A DNA stretch of 64,000 nt from Thermohalobaculum sp039805905 (GTDB lineage Bacteria > Pseudomonadota > Alphaproteobacteria > Rhodobacterales > Rhodobacteraceae), in NCBI GenBank assembly GCA_039805905.1, contig JBDIVM010000008.1, positions 1 through 64,000 of the forward strand. Direction: 5' to 3'. This document shows positions 15,311 through 24,439 of the stretch, in pieces (the first letter of the stretch is position 1; every line of letters starts with the position of its first letter). The notes beneath the pieces were generated by a model that was not told the DNA's origin, did not search any database, and saw nothing but the letters and a program-made list of their open reading frames with translations. Position numbers and translations under genes: made by a program.

Positions 15311-16150
15311 ATGACCATCGAGAACGCCGTAGCGGCCCATTACACGACCGGCAGTCTCACCGCCCGGATCATCGACGCCTTGCGCGCCCAGGGGATCGAC
15401 CCGGACCGCGCCCGGCCCGACGACCTCGGTGCGGTCGGCGAGTTCCATATCGGCGGCGTCGCGGCCACGCGCGAGCTTGTCGGCCGGCTCGCGCCCGGTC
15501 CGAAGGACACGGTCCTCGACATCGGGTCGGGTCTCGGCGGCACGGCGCGCCATATCGCGGGGTCGGCGGGCTGCAGCGTGACTGGCCTCGATCTGACCCC
15601 CGAATTCGTCGAGACGGCGCGCGCGCTGAGCGCGATGGTCGGCATGGCCGGAACGACCCGGTTCGAGATCGGCAGCGCCACCGCGATGCCCTTCGCCGAT
15701 CGCAGCTTCGACGCAGCGACCCTGCTGCATGTCGGGATGAACATTCCGGACAAGGGGGCCCTGATGGCCGAGGCGGCGCGCGTCCTGCGCCCCGGCAGCA
15801 CCTTCGCCATCTACGAGGTGATGCGTACCGGACCGGGCGATCTCGCCTATCCCGTGCCCTGGGCCGAAGGTCCGGAAACCTCCTTCCTCGGGTCGCCGGA
15901 GGACTATCGGGCTGCTGCCGAGGCCGCCGGCTTCAGGGTCGGCCACGTCCGCGATCGCCGCGCCTTCGCCCTCGACTTCTTCCATGAGCTGCAGCGGCGC
16001 GCGTCCGCCGGGGGGGCGCCTGCGCTCGGTGTCCAGCTCGTGATGGCGGGCAACCGGGCGGCGAAGGTCGCCAACATGATCGCAAACATCGAAGACGGGC
16101 TGATCGCGCCGGTCGAGATGTTTCTCCACATCCCCGACAGCGAGGTTTGA
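15311..16150 (+). CDS. SAM-dependent class I methyltransferase
   Basis: 279 residues. The SAM-binding motif I is VLDIGSGLGGTARHIA, with the acidic motif II at GLDLTPEFVETA and FADRSFDAATLLHVGMNI after it. It resembles the UbiE/sarcosine-dimethylglycine type methyltransferase group (fusions of the form VAAHYTTGSLTARIIDAL). The substrate is not known. The gene lies between preT and preA, the two subunits of one enzyme, with 3 bases before preA, so it is clearly cotranscribed. ATG 15311 was chosen, with GAGGA about 10 bases upstream; ATG 15269 would add 14 residues. Confidence 0.82.
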   Translation: MTIENAVAAHYTTGSLTARIIDALRAQGIDPDRARPDDLGAVGEFHIGGVAATRELVGRLAPGPKDTVLDIGSGLGGTARHIAGSAGCSVTGLDLTPEFVETARALSAMVGMAGTTRFEIGSATAMPFADRSFDAATLLHVGMNIPDKGALMAEAARVLRPGSTFAIYEVMRTGPGDLAYPVPWAEGPETSFLGSPEDYRAAAEAAGFRVGHVRDRRAFALDFFHELQRRASAGGAPALGVQLVMAGNRAAKVANMIANIEDGLIAPVEMFLHIPDSEV

Positions 16151-16153
16151 GCC

Positions 16154-17455
16154 ATGGCCGACATCCGCAACAGCTTCGTGGGCATCAAGTCGCCGAACCC
16201 GTTCTGGCTGGCCTCGGCGCCGCCGACCGACAAGGAATACAACGTGCGGCGCGCCTTCGAGGCCGGCTGGGGCGGCGTGGTCTGGAAGACGCTGGGGCTC
16301 GACCCGCATATCGTGAACGTCAACGGCCCGCGCTACGGCGTGGTCTGGGGGCCGGATCGCCGCCTGCTGGGCCTGAACAACATCGAGCTGATCACCGACC
16401 GGCCGCTCAAGGTAAACCTCGACGAGATCACGGCGGTGAAGCGGGATTACCCCGACCGAGCCGTGGTGGTCTCGCTGATGGTGCCCTGCGAGGAGGACTG
16501 CTGGAAGGGCATCCTGCCCCAGGTCGAGGCGACCGGCGCCGACGGCATCGAGCTCAATTTCGGCTGCCCGCACGGCATGTCGGAACGCGGCATGGGCTCG
16601 GCCGTGGGTCAGGTGCCCGAGTATATCGAGATGGTCACCCGCTGGTGCAAGCAGACGACCCGGATGCCGGTGATCGTTAAGCTGACCCCCAACATCACTG
16701 ACATCCGCTATCCCGCTCGTGCCGCGAGGAAAGGCGGGGCGGATGCGGTCTCGCTGATCAACACGGTGAGCTCGATCACCTCGGTCAATCTCGACAATTT
16801 CTCGCCGGAGCCCGAGATCGACGGCAAGGGCTCCCACGGCGGCTATTGCGGTCCGGCGGTGAAGCCGATCGCGCTCAACATGGTGGCCGAGATCGCCCGC
16901 GACCCCGAGACTCGCGGCCTGCCGCTCTCGGGCATCGGCGGCATCACCACCTGGCGCGACGCGGCCGAGTTCATCGCGCTCGGCGCCGGCAACGTGCAGG
17001 TCTGCACCGCGGCGATGACCTACGGCTTCAGGATCGTCACCGAGATGATCGAGGGGCTGAAGCTGTGGATGGACGGCAAGGGCCATGCCACCACCGCCGC
17101 CTTCCAGGGCCGCGCCGTGCCGAACGTGACCGACTGGCAGTACCTGAACCTCAACTACGTCACCAAGGCCCGGATCGACCAGCAGCTCTGCATCAAGTGC
17201 GGCCGCTGCTATGCCGCCTGCGAGGACACCTCGCACCAGGCGATCGCGATGAAGCCCGGCCGGGTCTTCGAGGTGATCGACGCCGAATGCGTGGCCTGCA
17301 ATCTGTGCGTCAACGTCTGCCCGGTCGAGACCTGCATCACCATGGAACGCCTCGCGCCCGGCACGGTCGATCCCCGCACCGGCGAGGCCGTGAAGGACGG
17401 CCACGGCGACTGGACGACTCACCCCAACAACCCGATGCGGGTGGCGGCAGAGTAG
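16154..17455 (+). CDS. preA: NAD-dependent dihydropyrimidine dehydrogenase subunit PreA
   Basis: 433 residues. The N-terminal TIM barrel is dihydroorotate-dehydrogenase-like: NPFWLASAPPT, NFGCPHGMSERGMG, VKLTPNITDI and GIGGITTWRDAAEFIALGA for FMN and substrate. The C-terminal ferredoxin domain has CIKCGRCYAAC and CVACNLCVNVCPVETC, two [4Fe-4S] clusters. The conserved catalytic Cys region is within SHGGYCGPAVKPIALN. PreA reduces uracil or thymine with electrons passed from PreT. Hydantoinase and beta-ureidopropionase genes that usually complete the pathway are not in the window; the plus-strand run ends here. Confidence 0.94.
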   Translation: MADIRNSFVGIKSPNPFWLASAPPTDKEYNVRRAFEAGWGGVVWKTLGLDPHIVNVNGPRYGVVWGPDRRLLGLNNIELITDRPLKVNLDEITAVKRDYPDRAVVVSLMVPCEEDCWKGILPQVEATGADGIELNFGCPHGMSERGMGSAVGQVPEYIEMVTRWCKQTTRMPVIVKLTPNITDIRYPARAARKGGADAVSLINTVSSITSVNLDNFSPEPEIDGKGSHGGYCGPAVKPIALNMVAEIARDPETRGLPLSGIGGITTWRDAAEFIALGAGNVQVCTAAMTYGFRIVTEMIEGLKLWMDGKGHATTAAFQGRAVPNVTDWQYLNLNYVTKARIDQQLCIKCGRCYAACEDTSHQAIAMKPGRVFEVIDAECVACNLCVNVCPVETCITMERLAPGTVDPRTGEAVKDGHGDWTTHPNNPMRVAAE

Positions 17456-17520
17456 GATCGCCATGTGGGCTGGCCATCAGGCAAGATGTCCGGTGGCGCG
17501 GAGGGGGTTTGGGGTGGGCG

Positions 17521-17712
17521 TCAGCCGTGCCACGCCGCGAGGCGCCGCGAGAGCCTCAGGATATGCGCCCTGTCCGCATCGGAAAGGCGGCGGTAGGCAT
17601 GCAGCATCTCGGCTTCCTCAAACGCTTCCGTCGTTGCGCGATGCTTGGTGCGGAGCGGAGCGAACACGATCGTGTCGGATGCGCTGACGGTTTCACAGGT
17701 ATCCAGATCCAT
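17521..17712 (-). CDS. Small hypothetical protein
   Basis: 63 residues (MDLDTCETVSA...RRLAAWHG), not recognised. The C-terminal half, AYRRLSDADRAHILRLSRRLA, looks like one or two amphipathic helices rich in Arg and Leu, as in small regulatory or phage-like HTH fragments. An AT-richer stretch upstream (about 17750-17815) could be its promoter. Overlapping frames in the same area are open too, so coding status is moderate. No cysteine cluster, signal peptide or membrane segment. Confidence 0.4.
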   Translation of the reverse strand: MDLDTCETVSASDTIVFAPLRTKHRATTEAFEEAEMLHAYRRLSDADRAHILRLSRRLAAWHG

Positions 17713-17895
17713 GACGGGCCCTCACGCATGATGGAATGCCGCACTCGGTAACACGAGGCGATGACGAGTTCACTTCTGAATCGTGAAAATCGTGTTATGA
17801 CATTGTGATGAATGGAAATTTACCAGATGTTTCCGCGCAGGAGTTCGGGCGGCCGGGTAACGTTCGGTCCGGCGGCGGGGGCTGCTTCCCGGAAC

Positions 17896-18879
17896 CTAGC
17901 CGTCGATGCCGGGGCGGCCGCGGGGGTAGTGCGAGGTGCCGTCCTCAGGGATCGGCAGGCGCGCGGATTCACACCAGATGTGACCGGCAAAGGTCAGGCC
18001 TTCGGTGTCGTCGAGGCAGCCGAAGGCAATGTCGATGGTGCCGTCTTCAAGCCGGTTGCCGGCGGCAGGTTCCCAGAACAGGAAGCCGCCGCAGCGCGGG
18101 CAGAAGCCGCGCCGGGCACGGGGGCTGGCGCTGAACCACGCCACCTCGCCGGTGATCTGGACGCTCGCGCGGGGCGCGGTGATCGCGATCCAGAAGCTGC
18201 CGGTCTGGCGCTGGCATTGCCGGCAGTGGCAGGCCATCGGCGGCTCGACCGGGCCGGCAACCGTGAAGCGGACCGCGCCGCAGAGGCAGCGGCCGGTGCG
18301 AAATTCAGTCATCGTTGTGACCTCCCGACGCATCACCGGCCGCTTCTCCGAGCGCCGTGCGACCTCGGCGAAGCCGGCGCGCTCGAAGACGCGCATCAGG
18401 CCGGTCCAGGCGAAGGCTGCAGCGTAGCGCTCGCCCAGCGGGTCGATGGGATAGCCTTCGACGACGCGGGCGCCGTGGGCGGCGGCGAACCGGCAGGCCG
18501 CTTCGAGCAGCGCGGTGGCGACGCCCTCTCCGCGGTTGCCGCGGCGGATGAAGAAGCAGGTGACCGACCAGACCGGGCTGTCATCGACTGGGGCCGTGAT
18601 GCGCGAGGCGGCCATGCGCGGGAACTCCGCGCGCGGCGCGACCGAGATCCACCCCACCGGCGCGCTGTCGCGATAGGCGATCAGGCCGGGCGGGCAGGGG
18701 CCTTGGCGGACACGCTCCTGCATGAAGCGGCGGTTGCCCTCGCCCTGACGGGAGCGGAAATCGCCTGCCGATACCCGCCACAGGGCGCACCAGCAGCCCG
18801 CGGCGCCGCCCTTCGGCCCCATCAGGCGCACGTAATCGGGCCAGCGGTCGGGGGTCAGCGGGTGGACTTGCAGGGTCAT
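17896..18879 (-). CDS. In-frame fusion: GNAT acetyltransferase (N) and GFA/CENP-V-like zinc protein (C)
   Basis: 327 residues with no stop between two normally separate proteins. Residues 1 to about 187 are a GNAT-type acetyltransferase (FIRRGNRGEGVATALLEAACRFAA is the acetyl-CoA loop). Residues from about 190 onward are a GFA domain, related to glutathione-dependent formaldehyde-activating enzymes, with zinc cysteines in CLCGAV, CHCRQCQRQTG and FCPRCGG. GNAT relatives normally stop about where PVMRREV is read here. A ribosome site (GGGAGGT) sits 7 bases before the internal ATG at 18312, so the GFA part could also be made alone. The start at 18879 overlaps the thioesterase stop (ATGA). Confidence 0.75.
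   Translation of the reverse strand: MTLQVHPLTPDRWPDYVRLMGPKGGAAGCWCALWRVSAGDFRSRQGEGNRRFMQERVRQGPCPPGLIAYRDSAPVGWISVAPRAEFPRMAASRITAPVDDSPVWSVTCFFIRRGNRGEGVATALLEAACRFAAAHGARVVEGYPIDPLGERYAAAFAWTGLMRVFERAGFAEVARRSEKRPVMRREVTTMTEFRTGRCLCGAVRFTVAGPVEPPMACHCRQCQRQTGSFWIAITAPRASVQITGEVAWFSASPRARRGFCPRCGGFLFWEPAAGNRLEDGTIDIAFGCLDDTEGLTFAGHIWCESARLPIPEDGTSHYPRGRPGIDG
18320..18326 (-). promoter_or_regulatory. Internal ribosome-binding site for a separate GFA-domain product
   Basis: On the minus strand GGGAGGT precedes the ATG at 18312-18310 by 7 bases, inside the continuous GNAT-GFA frame. This is the ideal distance for initiation, suggesting the GFA gene kept its own start after the GNAT stop was lost. 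Confidence 0.5.
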
Positions 18880-19331
18880 GGCAGGTCTGCCAGCCCGGGC
18901 ATGGCCATGAACGTGCCGCTGGCGATGGCGACATGGGTCTCGGAGCCATCCGCCACCGCATAGACGTCCGCCCGCGCCACAGTCAGCCGGCGCCCGGCGC
19001 GCTCGACCTTGCCGCGGGCGATCAGGCGCTCGCCGCGGGCGGGCGCAAGGAGGTTGATCTTGAGTTCGACCGTCAGCACGCCCTCGTCGGCAGCCATCAG
19101 GCTCTGCGACGCGTAGCCGGCAGAGGAATCGGCGATTGCCCATGTCGCGCCGGCATGGGTGTAGCCGTGCTGCTGGCCGAGTTCCGGGCGGATCAGCAGC
19201 TCGATCTCGACTGCGCCGGGGGCGACGTCGGTGATGCGGGCGCCGAGCAAGGCCATGAATGGCTGGCGCGCAAAGGAGGCGTAGACGCGCTCGCGATAGC
19301 CGGGGTCGCGAGGACCGGCGGCGCGGGTCAT
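18876..19331 (-). CDS. PaaI-family hotdog thioesterase
   Basis: 151 residues with the hotdog-fold thioesterase pattern: QHGYTHAGATWAIADSSAGYAS (the HGG-like helix region with the catalytic acidic position) and VELKINLLAPARGERLIARGKVERAGRR. PaaI-type enzymes hydrolyse acyl-CoA or aryl-CoA thioesters; the substrate here is unknown. Start ATG 19331 overlaps the pdeM stop (ATGA) and is preferred to an in-frame TTG 6 bases upstream. It follows pdeM and precedes the GNAT-GFA gene in the tail of the cox transcript, all with four-base overlaps. Confidence 0.85.
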   Translation of the reverse strand: MTRAAGPRDPGYRERVYASFARQPFMALLGARITDVAPGAVEIELLIRPELGQQHGYTHAGATWAIADSSAGYASQSLMAADEGVLTVELKINLLAPARGERLIARGKVERAGRRLTVARADVYAVADGSETHVAIASGTFMAMPGLADLP

Positions 19332-20080
19332 CCGCAAAGCCGGTGACGGGCCACGGTCGTGACAGACTCGCCCGTCAGATGTGCGCTGGCGCAGGCGCCG
19401 AGCAGGGCATCGAAGGCGGCATCGCAGGCATTGAGCCCGCCCGTATAGGTGCCGAACGCCGGCAGCACCACCCGTGCGTCATCGGCGAGGAAGCAGGGGC
19501 GGCTGACGCGGACGCCGCGGCGCACCAGGACTGCCTTGGGGTGGAAGTGGGCAGAGACCTCGCCGCTGCCCGGCGCGATGCGGGGAAGTGCCTGGTGGCG
19601 GAAACTCAGCAGCCCGAGGCGGAGTTCGGCGAGGTGGCTGCCGGGGATCTCTACCGGGCCCGGGTCGTGATTGCCGGCGATCCAGGTCCACCGCCGTCCG
19701 GCCGCCATGCGGGCGATCCGGGTCAGCACCTCGCCGGCCATATTCCGTGCGGCCGCAAGGTCATCGAAGGAGTCGCCGAGGCAGATCACATGGCGCGGGG
19801 CAAGCGCAGCAATCTCCGCATCCAGGCGATCCAGCGTGTCCGCCGTCTCGTATGGCGGAAGCAGCTCACCCCCTTCGCGGGCGAGCCGCTCGGAGCGGCC
19901 AAGGTGCAGGTCGCCGGCGCAGAGCAGACCCCGGTCGGGCCAGAACACGGCGCCGGACGGTCGCAGCACGAGATCGGCGCCGCCCACCCGGATGCGGACA
20001 TCCGGCCCGGCCGCGTTGCCCGGGGAACCGCCGGAGGCGCGTGTCTGACACGCCTCCGCCTGTCTCACGGCCGCGTTCAC
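19328..20080 (-). CDS. pdeM: Ligase-associated metallophosphoesterase PdeM
   Basis: 250 residues of the calcineurin-like phosphoesterase family. The metal motifs are visible: GDLHLGRSERLA (motif D-x-H), LGDSFDD (GDxxD), WIAGNHDPG (GNHD) and SAHFHPKA (GHxH variant, with Ser for Gly). The LLPPYETADTLDRL segment is typical of PdeM, a nuclease/phosphodiesterase usually encoded beside lhr and ligD-like repair genes. No repair partner is adjacent here. Start is GTG at 20080, overlapping the coxM stop (GTGA), so it is translated with the CO-dehydrogenase cluster. The N-terminal 25 residues are poorly conserved and the true start could be later. Confidence 0.8.
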   Translation of the reverse strand: MNAAVRQAEACQTRASGGSPGNAAGPDVRIRVGGADLVLRPSGAVFWPDRGLLCAGDLHLGRSERLAREGGELLPPYETADTLDRLDAEIAALAPRHVICLGDSFDDLAAARNMAGEVLTRIARMAAGRRWTWIAGNHDPGPVEIPGSHLAELRLGLLSFRHQALPRIAPGSGEVSAHFHPKAVLVRRGVRVSRPCFLADDARVVLPAFGTYTGGLNACDAAFDALLGACASAHLTGESVTTVARHRLCG

Positions 20081-20886
20081 GCAGCCGCGGCGACGGCGCG
20101 TCGGGTCAGCACGCCGATGAGATGCGCGCGGTATTCGGGCGAGCCGTGCAGGTCGCCGATCAGGCCTTCGGGCGACGCGGCGAGCCCCGAGATCGCGCTG
20201 GCCGAGAAGTTGGCCGACAGTGCCTTTTCGGCTGCGGTCCAGCGAAACACGCCGCCCTCGGAGGCACCCGTTACCGCCACCCGCACCCCGTCCGTACGCC
20301 GGGCGACGAAAACTCCTGTGAGCGCGAAGAGCGAGGCCGGCTGAGCAAACTTCTGATAGTTTGCCGCCTGGATCGCCGGACCGCCGGTGCTCAATGCGGT
20401 CGGGAACGTCACGCCGGTGATGATTTCGCCATCCTCGAGGGAAGTCTCGAACATGCCCCGGAAATAGTCGTCGGCCGCGATCGTGCGCTTGTTGGTCGTG
20501 ATGGTCGCGCCCGCCCCGAGCACCGCTGCCGGGTAGTCCGCCGACGGGTCGTTGTTGGCGAGGCTGCCGCCGATGGTGCCCCTGTTGCGGACCTGCGGAT
20601 CACCGATTCCGGCGGCCACCGCGCGGAGCCATTTCGGCGCGTGCTGCGAGGCGGCCACGGCCGCATGGGTGGCCCCGGCGCCCACCTGGCAATTGCCGCT
20701 GCCGGTTGCCTGCACCGAACGGTCCAGGCAACCGGTGAGGTCCACGAGCAGCGATGGACGCGCGAGGCGCTGCTTCAGCGTCGGGATCAGGGTCTGCCCG
20801 CCGCCGAGCGCCTTCGCCTCGTCCGCCTTCAGGGCTTCTGCTGCCTCGGCCAGCGAGCGCGGCTTCACGTAATCGACGTTGTACAT
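20077..20886 (-). CDS. coxM: CO-dehydrogenase-type FAD-binding medium subunit CoxM
   Basis: 269 residues of the xanthine-dehydrogenase FAD-binding family. Visible motifs: AKALGGGQTLIPTLKQRL (FAD pyrophosphate loop), IGDPQVRNRGTIGGSLANNDPSADYPA (isoalloxazine loop with the conserved TIGGSL), and YQKFAQPASLFALTGV. It passes electrons from the 2Fe-2S subunit CoxS to the acceptor. The ATG at 20886 has GGGAGGGAGCACC upstream, 14 bases after coxL. In this cluster M comes last (G-S-L-M), unlike the classical M-S-L order. Confidence 0.92.
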   Translation of the reverse strand: MYNVDYVKPRSLAEAAEALKADEAKALGGGQTLIPTLKQRLARPSLLVDLTGCLDRSVQATGSGNCQVGAGATHAAVAASQHAPKWLRAVAAGIGDPQVRNRGTIGGSLANNDPSADYPAAVLGAGATITTNKRTIAADDYFRGMFETSLEDGEIITGVTFPTALSTGGPAIQAANYQKFAQPASLFALTGVFVARRTDGVRVAVTGASEGGVFRWTAAEKALSANFSASAISGLAASPEGLIGDLHGSPEYRAHLIGVLTRRAVAAAA

Positions 20887-20899
20887 GGTGCTCCCTCCC

Positions 20900-23266
20900 T
20901 CAGTGCTTCGCGGCCTGGATCGCTGCCCAGACGCGGCCGGGGCTGACCGGCATGTCGATATGGGTGACGCCGAGATCGGCGAGCGCATCGATCACCGCAT
21001 TGACCAGCGCCGGCGGCGAGCCGATGGCACCAGCCTCGCCGCAGCCCTTCACCCCCAGCGGGTTGTGGGTGCAGGGCGTGACGCAGGAATGATCGACGGC
21101 GAAGCTCGGAACATCGCCGGCGCGCGGCATGGCGTAGTCCATGTAGCTGGCCGAGACGAGCTGCCCCTCAGAATTGTAGACGCAGTTCTCCGTCAGCGCC
21201 TGGCCGATGCCCTGGGCAAGGCCGCCATGAACCTGGCCCTCGACGATCATCGGATTGACGACGTTGCCGAAGTCGTCGGCAGCCACGAAGCTCTGGACCT
21301 CGACCTTGCCGGTCTCCGCGTCGACCTCGACCTCGCAGATATAGGTTCCCGCCGGATAGGTGAAGTTGGCGGGGTCGTAAAACGAGGTCTCCTCCAAGCC
21401 CGGCTCAAGCTTGTCGTGCGGGAAATTGTGCGGAACATAGGCGGTCAGCGCCACCGTGCCCCAGTCCACGGCCTTGTCGGTGCCGGCGACGGTGAACTTG
21501 CCGTTGGTGAATGTCACGTCGGTGTCGGCCGCCTCCATCAGATGGGCAGCGATCTTCTTGCCCTTTGCGATGATCTTCTCGACCGAGCGCACGATCGCCG
21601 AGCCGCCGACGGCCAGCGAGCGCGAGCCGTAGGTGCCCATGCCGAAGGGGATCCGTGCGGTATCGCCGTGGACGATGTCGACATTCGCCTCCGGGCAGCC
21701 GAGCATCTCCGCCACCACCTGGGCGAAGGTCGTCTCGTGGCCCTGGCCGTGGCTGTGCGAGCCGGTGAAGACCGACACGTTGCCGGTCGGGTTCACCCGC
21801 ACCGTGGCTGCCTCGTAGAGACCGGCCCGGGCGCCGAGAGCGCCGACAAGCGAGGAGGGCGCGATGCCGCAGGCCTCGATGTAGCTGGCGACGCCAAGCC
21901 CGCGGCGCTTGCCCCTGGCGGCGGAGGCCGCCTTGCGCGCCGGGTAACCGGCGATGTCAGCCATGGCAACCGCCTTGTCCATTGTGGCGTGGTAGTTGCC
22001 GGTGTCGTACTGCACGGCGACAGGGGTCTGGTAGGGGAACTGGTCGGGCTTGATGAAGTTCCGCCGCCGCAACTCCACGGGGTCGATCTTCATCTCGCGC
22101 GCCGCCTTGTCGATGGTGCGCTCGAGCTGGAATGTCGCCTCGGGCCGCCCGGCGCCGCGATAGGCGTCGACCGGCACGGTGTTGGTGAACACCGCCTTGA
22201 CATTGGTGTAAATCAGCGGCGTGGCGTAGTTGCCGGCCAGCAGAGTGCCGTGCAGATAGGTGGGCACGCACGGTGCGAAGGTCGAGAGATAGGCGCCCAT
22301 GTTGGCGAGCGTCGAGCAGCGCAGCGCCAGGAATCTGCCGTCCTTGTCCATGGCCAGCTCGACCCTGGTCAGATGGTCGCGGCCCTGGGCGTCGGACATG
22401 AAGCTCTCGGATCGCTCGGCAGTCCACTTGACCGGGCGTCCCACTGCCTTGGCGGCCCAGGTCACAAAGGCCTCCTCGGCGTAGTGATAGATCTTCGAGC
22501 CGAAGCCGCCGCCGACGTCGGGCGCCACCACGCGCAGCTTGTGCTCGGGGATCGAGAGCACGAAGGCGCCCATCAGGAGGCGAATGACGTGCGGGTTCTG
22601 GCTGGTAGTGTAGAGCGTGTGCTCACCGGTCGCCGCGTTGAACTCGCCGATGGCGGCGCGGGGCTCCATCGCGTTCGCAACCAGGCGGTTGTTGTAGAGG
22701 TCGAGCGTGGTGACGTGGTGCGCCGAGGCGATGGCGGCGTCGACCGCGGCCTTGTTGTCGCCGATGAACTCCCAGTCGAAGCAGAGGTTGTTCGGCACGT
22801 CGTCATGCACCAGCGTGCCGCCCTTGAGGGCCGCGCGCATGTCAATGACGGCGGGGAGTTCGGCGATATCGAGCCCGATCAGTTCGGCCGCGTCCTTGGC
22901 CTCGTCGAGCGTCTCGGCGATCACCACGGCGATCGGGTCGCCGACATGGCGCACCTTGCCCTCGGCGAGGATCGGGTGCTTCGGCTCCTTCATCGGGCCG
23001 TCCTTGCCGGTCACCAGCCACCCGCAGGGCACGCCGCCGGCCGAGGCAAGGTCGGCCGAGGTAAAGACACCGACCACGCCGGGCGCGGATTTCGCGGCCG
23101 AGGTGTCGATGGACTTGATCTTCCCATGCGCCACGTTCGAGCGCAGGAAATAGGCATAGGCCTGGCCCGGACGGTTGATGTCGTCGGTGTACTGGCCCTT
23201 GCCGGTCAGAAAGCGGACGTCTTCGCGGCGTTTGGAGCTGGCGCCGATCCCGTGGTCCTTAGGCAT
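20900..23266 (-). CDS. coxL: Aerobic CO-dehydrogenase-type large molybdenum subunit (form II-like)
   Basis: 788 residues of the molybdenum hydroxylase large-subunit family. Binding blocks such as VAPDVGGGFGSK, GSHSHGQGHETTFAQV and GVKGCGEAGAIG (with the catalytic Glu) are present, so the protein is intact. The active-site loop reads AYRGAGR (residues 368-374). Form I enzymes proven to oxidise CO carry AYRCSFR. AYRGAGR is the form II signature, whose physiological substrate is debated, so CO oxidation is not established here. It sits between coxS (20-base gap) and coxM (13-base gap). Confidence 0.9.
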   Translation of the reverse strand: MPKDHGIGASSKRREDVRFLTGKGQYTDDINRPGQAYAYFLRSNVAHGKIKSIDTSAAKSAPGVVGVFTSADLASAGGVPCGWLVTGKDGPMKEPKHPILAEGKVRHVGDPIAVVIAETLDEAKDAAELIGLDIAELPAVIDMRAALKGGTLVHDDVPNNLCFDWEFIGDNKAAVDAAIASAHHVTTLDLYNNRLVANAMEPRAAIGEFNAATGEHTLYTTSQNPHVIRLLMGAFVLSIPEHKLRVVAPDVGGGFGSKIYHYAEEAFVTWAAKAVGRPVKWTAERSESFMSDAQGRDHLTRVELAMDKDGRFLALRCSTLANMGAYLSTFAPCVPTYLHGTLLAGNYATPLIYTNVKAVFTNTVPVDAYRGAGRPEATFQLERTIDKAAREMKIDPVELRRRNFIKPDQFPYQTPVAVQYDTGNYHATMDKAVAMADIAGYPARKAASAARGKRRGLGVASYIEACGIAPSSLVGALGARAGLYEAATVRVNPTGNVSVFTGSHSHGQGHETTFAQVVAEMLGCPEANVDIVHGDTARIPFGMGTYGSRSLAVGGSAIVRSVEKIIAKGKKIAAHLMEAADTDVTFTNGKFTVAGTDKAVDWGTVALTAYVPHNFPHDKLEPGLEETSFYDPANFTYPAGTYICEVEVDAETGKVEVQSFVAADDFGNVVNPMIVEGQVHGGLAQGIGQALTENCVYNSEGQLVSASYMDYAMPRAGDVPSFAVDHSCVTPCTHNPLGVKGCGEAGAIGSPPALVNAVIDALADLGVTHIDMPVSPGRVWAAIQAAKH

Positions 23267-23285
23267 CTCTTCCTCCCTGGATCGC

Positions 23286-23756
<471 letters not shown>

Positions 23757-23803
23757 TGGTGGTCCTCCCTTTTTTCGATCCGGGGTCTCGTACCGGGTCC
23801 GGT

Positions 23804-24331
23804 TCAGCCGATCAGCCGCCTGAACCAGCCCTTTTTCTTTTCCGCGGTCGCTCCGCCGGCCACTTCCGTTTCCGGTTCCGCGACGCCATCCGGTGCCTCA
23901 ACCGCCTCCTGGAACCGGGTGAAGAAGTCGTCCGCCATCTTCTTGGCGAATCCGTCGATCAGCCGCGAGCCGAGCTGGGCGATCTTGCCGCCGACCTTGG
24001 CTTCGGCCTCGTAGGTCAGCAGCGTGCCGCTCCCTTCGTCCTCGAGGCGGACCTTCGCGCCGCCCTTGGCGAAGCCCGCAGCGCCGCCCTTGCCCTCGCC
24101 GGTGATGGTATAGCTCTGGCCTTCGACGATATCCGAGAGCTGGACCACGCCGGTGAAACGGGCCTTGACCGGCCCGACCTTCTGGGTCACTGCGGCCTCG
24201 AAGCTGGTGTCCGAGGTCTTCGTGAGATCCTCGCAGCCTGCGATGCAGGCCTTCAGCACATCCGGCGAGTTCAGCGCCTGCCAGACCTCGGAACGGCTGG
24301 CCCGGATGCTGCGCTGTCCCTGCATCTGCAT
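23804..24331 (-). CDS. coxG: CoxG-like SRPBCC-domain protein
   Basis: 175 residues. An SRPBCC (START-like) ligand-binding domain (MQGQRSIRASRSEVWQALNSPDVLKACIAGCEDL...) is followed by a low-complexity linker and a short basic-aromatic tail KKKGWFRRLIG, which looks like an amphipathic membrane anchor. CoxG proteins belong to CO-dehydrogenase clusters and are linked to membrane attachment or quinone/lipid-type ligand handling for the enzyme. It is the first gene of the minus-strand cox transcript; the 108-base gap upstream separates it from the choline transporter ATPase gene and probably contains its promoter. Confidence 0.88.
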   Translation of the reverse strand: MQMQGQRSIRASRSEVWQALNSPDVLKACIAGCEDLTKTSDTSFEAAVTQKVGPVKARFTGVVQLSDIVEGQSYTITGEGKGGAAGFAKGGAKVRLEDEGSGTLLTYEAEAKVGGKIAQLGSRLIDGFAKKMADDFFTRFQEAVEAPDGVAEPETEVAGGATAEKKKGWFRRLIG

Positions 24332-24439
24332 GGGAATCTCCCCAGAAGGGCGGTGATCGGGAGCGCGATGGTAACGACAATCTTTCAGCGATGTCCACTG
24401 GGTCGCACCGCCAATTTTTGCGCGACCGGGCGCCGGGTC

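Noticed and set aside
13886..17464. Very long open frame on the minus strand opposite preT, the methyltransferase and preA
   Set aside because: Antisense to three conserved enzymes with clear motifs; long antisense frames are expected in GC-rich DNA and the translation shows no recognisable domain.
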